DNA of 64,000 bases. Source: Cyclobacteriaceae bacterium (GTDB lineage: Bacteria > Bacteroidota > Bacteroidia > Cytophagales > Cyclobacteriaceae). Below, piece by piece: positions 41,473 through 48,654 of the stretch. The stretch spans positions 48,565-112,564 of the forward strand of contig JALHRJ010000008.1 of the NCBI GenBank assembly GCA_022841475.1. The letters are read 5' to 3'. Position numbers and translations under genes: made by a program. The notes beneath the pieces were generated by a model. It did not search any database, had not been told where the DNA came from, and saw only the letters and a list, made by a program, of their open reading frames with translations. Numbering within the stretch: the stretch's first letter is position 1; the number at the start of each line of letters is the position of its first letter.

Positions 41473-41958
41473 ATGAGAAAAATAGTTCTGTACGCATCCA
41501 TTGCGTTTTCAAGCGGATTGTTTTTTACCAACATCTACAATTCCATAGTTAATGCAGCCAACTGGGAAAGCAATATCCCACAATCCATAACCGCAACCCG
41601 AGATTTTTTTGTTGTAGCCAATCCGGGGACTTTCTTTCAGTTGATAGACCCAACAAATATGCTTCTGATTGTATTGGCATTGATTTTATTCTGGAAAAAA
41701 TCTTCTTCCATTCGGTTATTTTTGGGCATTGCTTTACTTTGCTACGTGTCATCAATGATTTTAACCTTTACTTATTTTTATCCCAGAAATGAAGTGATGT
41801 TTCTTTCAGAACAACTTCCCGGTACAGAAACACTCAAAAAGGCAGCATCTGAATGGGGAAGAATGAACTGGGTAAGGTCTTTAATATGGCTGACAGGTCT
41901 TTTCTGTTCTTTCTTAGCTTTGGACAAAGCCAATTCAAGCACACAAAAACTATCTTAA
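41473..41958 (+). CDS. DUF1772-like small membrane protein
   Basis: A 161-residue protein with four membrane helices (~5-23, ~55-75, ~83-105, ~135-152). The layout with a polar segment after helix 1 and the region SNIPQSITATRDFFVVANPG fit the DUF1772/anthrone-oxygenase-like family, which has poorly defined function in bacteria. It follows the AraC gene and is probably under its control. Confidence 0.75.
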   Translation: MRKIVLYASIAFSSGLFFTNIYNSIVNAANWESNIPQSITATRDFFVVANPGTFFQLIDPTNMLLIVLALILFWKKSSSIRLFLGIALLCYVSSMILTFTYFYPRNEVMFLSEQLPGTETLKKAASEWGRMNWVRSLIWLTGLFCSFLALDKANSSTQKLS

Positions 41959-42008
41959 TTACAAAAGAGATTGCACTTGAAAACACTATCCGAAACGAAA
42001 AGACTGCG

Positions 42009-42125
42009 CTAACAATAGCTATTTGGCTGGGTGAAGTGTAAGTATATAGTTTTATCTTCGCTATTACGTTTGGTCACAGTGGACAGATACGTTTTCTAAA
42101 GCCAGCCACCGCAATTAGCCAAACG
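42009..42125. repeat. attC-like repeat copy A (117 bases)
   Basis: The copy begins GCTAACAATAGC and ends AATTAGCCAAAC. It differs from copy B (42718-42834) at only three of 117 positions. Its ends fold as an imperfect stem: TAGCTATTTG and GGCTGGG at the left pair with AATTAGC and CCAGCC at the right. The R' core that should follow, GTTAGCAGC, reads GAGCAGC, as if TT was lost. Confidence 0.75.
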
Positions 42126-42188
42126 AGCAGCAAGCTTGTTTTGGACAAGAAGATGACCGATATTTAGTTGACTAAAAGATTGAAAGAT

Positions 42189-42425
42189 ATGTCAGTATCT
42201 GAGCTGAAATTACAGATAATCAACAAAATTACAACCATTGAGGACGAGTTGATACTTGAGGAAATCTATAAATTGGTAGACCTGGAATCTGGAATGGACT
42301 CTGTTTATCGGTTGACTGTTGATGAACGTAAGGCAATTGATGTTGGACTAAAGGACATCAAAGAGAATAGAGTTTATTCATCAGAGGCGGCTGACAATAT
42401 GATCAAGGAATGGCTAAGAAAATAG
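42189..42425 (+). CDS. Antitoxin of a ParE/RelE-type module
   Basis: A 78-residue protein from MSVSELKLQIINKITTIEDE; a TTG 21 bases upstream is less likely. The N-terminal LKLQIINKIT-x-x-x-D-E-x-x-L-E-E-I and the C-terminal EWLRK tail are typical of the short Bacteroidota antitoxins paired with RelE/ParE toxins. The last 16 bases overlap the toxin gene. It may now be an orphan because the toxin frame is interrupted. Confidence 0.75.
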   Translation: MSVSELKLQIINKITTIEDELILEEIYKLVDLESGMDSVYRLTVDERKAIDVGLKDIKENRVYSSEAADNMIKEWLRK

Positions 42426-42706
42426 AATGGACCCTGACTTCAATTCAGGACAGATTTAGAATATATCATTTTTGGATTGACAATAATAAATCGGACTCTT
42501 ATAGTAATAAATTAGAAATTCTCTTCAACGAAGCAGCCAAATTGATTTCCGAATTTCCAGAGATTGGAACGGAAACAGATTATCCGGATTTAAGAGTGAA
42601 GGTTGTTAAGAACTATAAGCTTTTCTAGATAAACCAAATTGACAAAATCCAAATCATTCGAGTTTGGGACAGTCGACAAAATCCCTCCCATTTAGAATTC
42701 CCATAA
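42410..42706 (+). pseudogene. ParE/RelE-type toxin with in-frame TAG
   Basis: The first 72 codons (MAKKIEWTLTSIQDRFRIYH to VVKNYKLF) match the ParE/RelE fold. A TAG at 42626-42628 interrupts the frame exactly where the family continues with a tyrosine or similar residue. The frame then reads INQIDKIQIIRVWDSRQNPS through the last beta-strand and the family's final D-x-R-Q-N-P motif, to a TAA at 42704. That stop directly abuts the cassette boundary repeat. The truncated product lacks the C-terminal strand and is probably inactive. Confidence 0.75.
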
Positions 42707-42717
42707 ACAAGCCAGCT

Positions 42718-42834
42718 GCTAACAATAGCTATTTGGCTGGGTGAAGTGTAAGTATATAGTTTTATCTTCGCTATTACGTTTGGTCACAGTGGACAAATAC
42801 GTTTTCTAAACCCAGCCACCGCAATTAGCTAAAC
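42718..42834. repeat. attC-like repeat copy B (117 bases)
   Basis: A second copy of the repeat at 42009, with 114 identical bases. It ends TAGCTAAAC and runs into GTTGTTCATAACC, a plausible R' core of the next module, which carries the lipoprotein gene at 42870. No matching GGTTATGAACAAC was found after that gene, so its right end is lost or the module is chromosomal. Confidence 0.75.
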
Positions 42835-42869
42835 GTTGTTCATAACCTAAAAATAGAACATCGACAATA

Positions 42870-43349
42870 ATGAAAAAACTAAAATTAAGTAAGACGCGAT
42901 TTATAATTATTTTAATTGTAGCGATTTTCATTTCTAGTTGCGCACAGCAAACAAAGGAAAGGGAACAGAATATTGAAATTGATATTTCAACCCTCGAAAA
43001 AGAAATTGAATTACGCCTTCGCGAATACGAAAATCATTTACAAAATGGAGATTCAATTGCCTTGGGAGATATGTATATGATAGATGCTGAAGTTTTACCT
43101 TCTACGGTAGGTAGGGAAAATATTATAAAGGTTTTTGGAAGAATGATTCGAGATAGTATTGCTGGCTCAAGTTTTAAAACCACAAAATTATGGGGAAATG
43201 ACCAATTACTTGTTGAAGAGGGAACAGGAACCTGGTCTCATAAAAACGGAACAGTTGTAGGCCGTGGAAGATATTTATTGGTTTGGAAAAAAGATGACGG
43301 AAAATGGAAAATATTACGAGATACCTGGTTCCCTGAAAAGAAAAGATAA
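42870..43349 (+). CDS. Lipoprotein with SnoaL/DUF4440-like domain
   Basis: A 159-residue lipoprotein (lipobox FISSC, Cys near residue 24). Residues ~40-155 form an NTF2-like fold of the DUF4440/SnoaL type: LREYENHLQNGDSIALGDMY, TVGRENIIKVF and the closing GRYLLVWKKDDGKWKILRD. Such domains bind small molecules or act as accessory domains; the function here is unknown. It follows attC-like copy B and may be a cassette gene that lost its right end. Confidence 0.82.
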   Translation: MKKLKLSKTRFIIILIVAIFISSCAQQTKEREQNIEIDISTLEKEIELRLREYENHLQNGDSIALGDMYMIDAEVLPSTVGRENIIKVFGRMIRDSIAGSSFKTTKLWGNDQLLVEEGTGTWSHKNGTVVGRGRYLLVWKKDDGKWKILRDTWFPEKKR

Positions 43350-43454
43350 GTTAAAAAGCCTATGCACAATAAAACCAACTCCAATCGTACAATCCAAAGA
43401 AAATAGTTTGGTTATATTTCGAAATAATCTGATGCATATTCGAACTAACGGCTT

Positions 43455-44369
43455 ATGCTTGAAATAACCATTGAGGCAAGAAAAGCTTCCATTGCCACGG
43501 GTATGGAAGTCCGGAGAATATTACCCTTTCGACTTAAGAGAATGGTAGGACCATTCATTTTTATGGATCATGGCGGGCCATTAGCTTCTATGCCTGCTAC
43601 AGTACAATCACTTGATGTTTTACCACATCCGCATATTGGGTTATCAACGGTAAGTTATTTATTCGATGGCAAGGTGACTCATCGCGATAGTCTGGGTGTA
43701 GAGCAGGTAATAGAACCCGGTGAAGTAAACTGGATGACTGCCGGAAAAGGCATTGCTCACTCCGAACGTTTCGAAGATCCTAACGTTTGGTCAGCGAGTG
43801 GTTTTGAAATGATTCAAACCTGGGTAGCACTTCCTGAAAAGGCAGAAGAAGCTGATCCTGCTTTTGCCAATTATAAGCGAGACCAACTTCCAGTTTTTAC
43901 CGACAAAGGAGTATGGATGCGATTAATAGCCGGTAGCGCATTTGGCTTAACGAATGATGTGAAGACCCATTCACCACTTTTTTATATCCATGTAGTGCTG
44001 GAAAAGCAAGCTGTTTTAGGGTTACCGAAAGAACATGAAGAGCGTGCCGTTTATGTGGTTAAGGGAAGTATTGAGTTTAGCGGCAGCAAATACAATGCGG
44101 GTCAGATGCTCGGATTCAAAAAAAATTCAGAACCAACTTTGCAAGCGCTGGAGCAAACAACATTGATGTTACTGGGTGGAGAACCGTTGGGTGAACGGTT
44201 TATCTGGTGGAATTTTGTCTCATCAAGAAAAGAGAGGATTGAACAAGCAAAATCAGATTGGCAGAAGGGCAAAATCATTCTGCCACCCAACGATAACAAG
44301 GAATTTATTCCGTTACCGGAAGATCGTTCGCGCCCGGCAGCAAGTCCAGCGCCTGAACCATTTTCGTGA
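43455..44369 (+). CDS. Pirin family protein
   Basis: A 304-residue two-cupin pirin. The N-terminal cupin carries the metal-binding residues HPHIGLSTVSYLFDGKVTHR (three His) and a downstream Glu in ERFEDPN. The C-terminal cupin spans ~180-290, ending in the EPLGERFIWWNFVSS segment typical of the family. Bacterial pirins are metal-dependent dioxygenases (quercetinase-like) or regulators. It stands just before terC. Confidence 0.93.
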   Translation: MLEITIEARKASIATGMEVRRILPFRLKRMVGPFIFMDHGGPLASMPATVQSLDVLPHPHIGLSTVSYLFDGKVTHRDSLGVEQVIEPGEVNWMTAGKGIAHSERFEDPNVWSASGFEMIQTWVALPEKAEEADPAFANYKRDQLPVFTDKGVWMRLIAGSAFGLTNDVKTHSPLFYIHVVLEKQAVLGLPKEHEERAVYVVKGSIEFSGSKYNAGQMLGFKKNSEPTLQALEQTTLMLLGGEPLGERFIWWNFVSSRKERIEQAKSDWQKGKIILPPNDNKEFIPLPEDRSRPAASPAPEPFS

Positions 44370-44429
44370 TTGCAATCATCTGGAACAGAATGACCATCTT
44401 GCAGAAAAATTAAAATCACATTCATTATC

Positions 44430-45350
44430 ATGAGCGAATCAGCTATCCTTTGGACGAGTTTCAGTGTATTTGTGATAGGCATGTTAGCCTTAGACCTGGG
44501 TGTGTTTCATCGTAAATCCCACAGTGTTTCAGTGAAGGAAGCACTCACCTGGACTGCCGTTTGGATAACGCTCTCCATGATATTTAATCTTTTTGTTTAC
44601 TACTACTTTGGCAAGGAGAAGGCGCTTGAATTTTTTACTGCCTATGTGGTAGAAAAATCACTAAGCGTAGACAATATTTTTGTCATGATTATGATCTTCT
44701 CTTACTTCAGTGTGCCTGATTCCTATCAACACAAAGTTCTCTTTTGGGGAATTTTCGGAGCGCTGGTCATGCGGGTTATTTTCATCTTTGCGGGCATTGA
44801 ATTGATTCACAAATTTCATTGGCTGATTTATGTCTTCGGAGGATTTTTGGTGGTGACTGGGGTGCGCATGGTAATTGGCGAAGATAAACCAATAGAGCCT
44901 GAGAAAAATCCACTTGTAAAGTTGGTGCGAAGAATGTTTCCCGTAACCGATTCATTCGAAGGCGATAAATTTTTTGTTAAAAGAGATAATAAAATCTGGG
45001 CAACACCCTTGTTCATTGTTGTAGTTTTAATTGAAGCAACAGATTTGATCTTCGCAGTAGATTCCATTCCTGCCATTATTGCTATTTCGGATGATACATT
45101 TATTGTCTACACGTCCAATGTGTTTGCCATTCTTGGGTTGCGCTCTCTTTATTTCGCACTTTCCGGCATTGAAAAATATTTCAAATACCTCAAGTATGGA
45201 TTGGCAACAATTCTGGTGTTTGTCGGGGTGAAAATGTGCATCGTTGATTTTTACAAAATTCCTGTAGAGATTTCATTAATCGTGATATGTTTCTTGCTCG
45301 CTATTTCTATGATTGCGTCTGTGATCGTAAGGAAGAGAACGGAGACCTGA
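44430..45350 (+). CDS. TerC family membrane protein
   Basis: A 306-residue inner-membrane protein with nine helices. The TerC hallmark VEKSLSVDNIFVMIMIF (Asp in helix 3) and the second acidic helix VLIEATDLIFAVDSIPAI are present. TerC/Alx proteins have been linked to manganese export and protein-folding protection and, in some species, to tellurite resistance. No tellurite genes accompany it, so metal export is more likely (inference). Confidence 0.95.
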   Translation: MSESAILWTSFSVFVIGMLALDLGVFHRKSHSVSVKEALTWTAVWITLSMIFNLFVYYYFGKEKALEFFTAYVVEKSLSVDNIFVMIMIFSYFSVPDSYQHKVLFWGIFGALVMRVIFIFAGIELIHKFHWLIYVFGGFLVVTGVRMVIGEDKPIEPEKNPLVKLVRRMFPVTDSFEGDKFFVKRDNKIWATPLFIVVVLIEATDLIFAVDSIPAIIAISDDTFIVYTSNVFAILGLRSLYFALSGIEKYFKYLKYGLATILVFVGVKMCIVDFYKIPVEISLIVICFLLAISMIASVIVRKRTET

Positions 45351-45397
45351 TTACTTAATGCTTGTTAGGCGTAAGAAACAGTTTGCCATAGGAGACA

Positions 45398-45862
45398 ATG
45401 AAACGACTTAGGTTCAGGCAAAAAATTCAGCAGCTTGAGAAGCGAAATGGTGGATACTATTTTCTTAAAATTGACTCTAAGACCGTTGATAAATTTGAAA
45501 AAAGGCAGGCCACCCGATTAAGATGCAATGTGAATGGTAAACTTGAATTTTCCTGCGGACTAAATCACTTAGGAGATGGCAACTTCTACATCATTCTGGC
45601 TACCCGCTATCTTAAGTCATTTGACAAAAAATCTGGAGACATTGTTACCTTTCAGATATATGAAGATCCGAATCCATTGGGTGTTGAGATCCCGGAAGTA
45701 GTGACCGCTATAATTAACCAGGACGACCGGCTCAAAGAAATTTATGATAGCCTGAGTGACGGCAAAAAAAGAAGTTTAGTTTTTACAATCGACAAGATCA
45801 AAGATATTGACAAGCAGATAAGTAAGGTGACTAATTTTCTGAATGAACAAAGATCACGTTAA
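45398..45862 (+). CDS. DUF1905/YdeI-like protein
   Basis: A 154-residue cytoplasmic protein. The N-terminal ~95 residues form a DUF1905-like beta-barrel (LRCNVNGKLEFSCGLNHLGD, GNFYIILATRYLKSFDKKSG, DIVTFQIYEDPNPLGVEIPE). The C-terminal ~55 residues resemble the YdeI/OmdA helical domain (LSDGKKRSLVFTIDKIKD). Function unknown. It is the third member of this family group in the window. Confidence 0.82.
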   Translation: MKRLRFRQKIQQLEKRNGGYYFLKIDSKTVDKFEKRQATRLRCNVNGKLEFSCGLNHLGDGNFYIILATRYLKSFDKKSGDIVTFQIYEDPNPLGVEIPEVVTAIINQDDRLKEIYDSLSDGKKRSLVFTIDKIKDIDKQISKVTNFLNEQRSR

Positions 45863-45906
45863 GGACAATAGCATTTCCCACTATACATTTGATGCCAAAG
45901 TACTCA

Positions 45907-47535
45907 CTACCAAAATACAGTATACAAGGCAATCAGAATACCGATGATGATAAGGGAGCCAAAAATAAATCCTGGATTTACTTTGAAGAGTTTAACGTCT
46001 ACGTCCATCAGTTTCTTAGGATGGGTTTCGGGTTTTATCCAACTCATGATCACCATGATAAAGATAATTAACCCAAACGTGATGGACATCCGGTCGAGGA
46101 ATGGATAATCCGGAAACCAACCGGTGGTCCACACCGGAAGAAATTTAAGAATAGCGGAGATTGGAATTGTAAGTAAAGCACCTGTCATGGCTGCTGCTGC
46201 CGTAGTTCGTTTCCAGAAAAAGCCCATCAGGAAAATTGCCAGTACACCAGGTGAAATAAAGCCGACATATTCCTGAATAAATTGATAGGCTTGATCCAAT
46301 GTTTTCAAAGCTGGTGCTACAAAACCTGCAATCCCAATGGAAATGATAACCGCCCATCGTCCAACGCGCACCAGTTTTTTTTCATCAGCATGCTTATCAA
46401 AATACTTTCTATAAATATCTAACGAGAAAATAGTAGAGATGCTGTTAGCCTTGCCTGCCAACGAGGCCACCACCGCTGCGGTGAGTGCCGCAAAGGCAAC
46501 ACCCTTCAATCCAGCTGGCAGCAGATTCATAAGCGTAGGGTAGGCGTGATCCGGTTTTAATACTCCCATCTCATCCACCATTTCCGTTTGAAACATTCCC
46601 TGCTGATACAACACATACATGGCAATGCCCGGCAATACGGCAATCAATGGAATCATCAGTTTTAAAAATGCAGCAAACAACAATCCTTGCCGTGCCGTTT
46701 TTAAATCAGCACCCAGGGCGCGTTGAGTGATGTATTGATTGCAGGCAAAGTAATTGAGGTTGTTGATCCACATACCACCAATTAAAACAGATAGACCAGG
46801 CAAATCTTTATAATAGTTGTGATCCTTATCGAGGATCATATGAAAATGACTTTCCGCATTTTCTTTTAATAAGGCGAGTCCTTTCCAGGCATTGCTACCA
46901 AAACCAAATTTCTCTGAGAGCAGGGTTAGCGCGAGATAGGAGGTAATCAGTCCACCAATAACTAACACCGCTACCTGTATCACATCCGTATAGCCAATTA
47001 CCTTCATGCCCCCCAGGGTTACCACGATCGCAAATACACACAATCCGAAAATGCAGAGTTCAAAAGATAAATTGGAAATCGAATTGATGGCGATTGCCCC
47101 GAGGTATATAATGGACGTAAGATTGACGAACACATAGACCAACAACCAGAAGATAGCCATTACAGTGCTCACCTTGTCGTTATAACGCTCGGCCAGAAAC
47201 TGAGGCATGGTATAAATCTTATTCTTCAGATAAAGCGGAATAAAAAATACAGCAACGATAATCAGTGTGGCCGCGGCCATCCATTCATAAGTGGAGATTG
47301 CCAAGCCGATAGCAAATCCTGAACCTGACATGCCAATAAAATGCTCGGCTGAAATATTGGAAGCAATGAGGGAGGCCCCAATAGCCCACCAGGTTAAGGA
47401 GCCTTCTGCGAGAAAGAATTCGCGCGCAGAGATGGATACAGATCGTTTCTTTTGATAGACATAGTATCCATAGCCAAAGATTACTATAAAGTATCCGAAG
47501 AAAACAATATAGTCGGCTGTGTGAAGGGTATTCAT
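45907..47535 (-). CDS. Sodium:solute symporter, probable inositol transporter
   Basis: A 542-residue SSS-family (SLC5) transporter with about 14 membrane helices. The region SLTWWAIGASLIASNISAEH holds the conserved sodium-site segment, and ACNQYITQRALGADL is typical of the SGLT-like branch. It is the downstream gene of an operon with inositol oxygenase, 38 bases apart, so myo-inositol is the likely cargo (inference from neighbourhood). The start ATG at 47535 gives MNTLHTADYIVF. Confidence 0.93.
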   Translation of the reverse strand: MNTLHTADYIVFFGYFIVIFGYGYYVYQKKRSVSISAREFFLAEGSLTWWAIGASLIASNISAEHFIGMSGSGFAIGLAISTYEWMAAATLIIVAVFFIPLYLKNKIYTMPQFLAERYNDKVSTVMAIFWLLVYVFVNLTSIIYLGAIAINSISNLSFELCIFGLCVFAIVVTLGGMKVIGYTDVIQVAVLVIGGLITSYLALTLLSEKFGFGSNAWKGLALLKENAESHFHMILDKDHNYYKDLPGLSVLIGGMWINNLNYFACNQYITQRALGADLKTARQGLLFAAFLKLMIPLIAVLPGIAMYVLYQQGMFQTEMVDEMGVLKPDHAYPTLMNLLPAGLKGVAFAALTAAVVASLAGKANSISTIFSLDIYRKYFDKHADEKKLVRVGRWAVIISIGIAGFVAPALKTLDQAYQFIQEYVGFISPGVLAIFLMGFFWKRTTAAAAMTGALLTIPISAILKFLPVWTTGWFPDYPFLDRMSITFGLIIFIMVIMSWIKPETHPKKLMDVDVKLFKVNPGFIFGSLIIIGILIALYTVFW

Positions 47536-47573
47536 CTCAGCCGACTATTTTCATGAGTGTATGTAACGTGTTG

Positions 47574-48446
47574 TTAAAACTTCAATGTAGGTGGAAGATA
47601 TTTTGCCACCAGCTCTTCGTAATAAGGTTTTAACTGCTTCCAGTTTGGGGGAGTTGGATTCTTGGAATACAGATCGTAGGGATTAAACACCTTTACCCAC
47701 TTAAACATTTCCCGATCATGATCATCCAGCAAATGATCATAGGCGTTTTCGCGATGTTGTGAATAGAAAGAATGATACCGTAACATGTATAACCCTTGCT
47801 CCGGCAGTCGATCCTTCACCATACTATACACATATTCATCGTGGCCCCACGACATATGCACATTTCGCAAACCACAGTTGGGTGCATACACACCATATTT
47901 GGTATTGTATTTTGGATTTGTATAATCTGGATTGTTCACAAAAAATTCAGGATAGACAATTTTATCAGAATAGGCACAACCTACCGGGAACGTATCACCT
48001 ACAACCGCCCATTGAGGTTCACCAAAAAGACAAAGAACTTTACCCATATCATGCAACAGACCTACCATCACCATCCAATCGGGGTGTCCATCTCTGCGGA
48101 TGGCTTCGGAGGCTTGAAGCAAATGTTGAAACTGATCGAGGTCCGTGTCTGGGTCGGAATCGTCTACGAGTTGATTTAAAAAATCAAACGCACTCCATAC
48201 GGGCATTTCTTTTTTGTTGAATGCAAGAAACTCGGCCCGCTTCTGCATCACAAAATCATAAGTCTGATACGTATGATTCAGCCGATAGAATTCACGAACG
48301 GTGTCGCGTTGGGGGTCATCGTAATTGCGATATTCTTCGGTTGACTTCGAAGTGGCAATGTTTTCCGGATCGGGATATCTGCGGAGCAGATCATCTTCCC
48401 ATTCATCCAAACTCTTTAAGGGCACGGCTTCAAACTGATTTTTCAT
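47574..48446 (-). CDS. Inositol oxygenase
   Basis: A 290-residue MIOX. The HD-domain di-iron ligands are seen in GLLHDMGKVLCLFGE, MSWGHDEYVYSM and MLRYHSFYSQH. The family start FEAVPLKSLDEWED and the DPQRDTVREFYRLNHTYQT block also match. It converts myo-inositol plus O2 to D-glucuronate. The start at 48446 (MKNQFEAVPL) is chosen because MIOX proteins normally begin there; the open frame extends 73 codons further to 48665 without family similarity. The sodium symporter lies downstream in the same operon. Confidence 0.95.
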   Translation of the reverse strand: MKNQFEAVPLKSLDEWEDDLLRRYPDPENIATSKSTEEYRNYDDPQRDTVREFYRLNHTYQTYDFVMQKRAEFLAFNKKEMPVWSAFDFLNQLVDDSDPDTDLDQFQHLLQASEAIRRDGHPDWMVMVGLLHDMGKVLCLFGEPQWAVVGDTFPVGCAYSDKIVYPEFFVNNPDYTNPKYNTKYGVYAPNCGLRNVHMSWGHDEYVYSMVKDRLPEQGLYMLRYHSFYSQHRENAYDHLLDDHDREMFKWVKVFNPYDLYSKNPTPPNWKQLKPYYEELVAKYLPPTLKF

Positions 48447-48654
48447 GGTTTGTTTTATGAATTCAACTATGAATTTAGGATTATTTCTTGATTTCTTCCA
48501 ACGGGTAATTGTGAACGGAACTTTGACAGGATGAAAATGGTCAAACAGGCTCACTACAACTTTTCTGCGATTCAATACATCGTATCTCCAGCTGAGGCCG
48601 GAACACTTTTGAAACCAAGGTCTTTTAGCCACTTTTAATTGATAATCCATTTCT
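48447..48654. other. 208-base divergent gap with open frame, no gene called
   Basis: The gap between the divergent inositol oxygenase and permease genes remains open in the inositol oxygenase frame (73 codons, basic). I see no conserved domain or signal in it, and it probably carries the two promoters. Confidence 0.45.

Larger units (their letters stand above)
42126..42834 (+). mobile_element. Cassette-like module IV, broken toxin-antitoxin
   Basis: The module starts with AGCAGCAAGCTTGT (42127-42140) and its gene part ends with ACAAGCCAGCTGCTAAC (42707-42723). The arms are complementary at 12 of 14 positions and lie outside the toxin-antitoxin pair. Copy B of the 117-base repeat is its attC-like tail, and copy A precedes it. 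Toxin-antitoxin cassettes are common in large integron arrays. Confidence 0.55.

Noticed and set aside
43350..43454. Right boundary of a fifth cassette after the SnoaL-like gene
   Set aside because: The expected GGTTATGAACAAC is absent; GAACTAAC near 43443 does not pair with the module's start.
45372..45400. GTTAGGC ahead of the DUF1905 gene, resembling an attC core
   Set aside because: No GCCTAAC or longer inverted partner occurs after the gene, and there are no palindromic arms, so it is probably chance.
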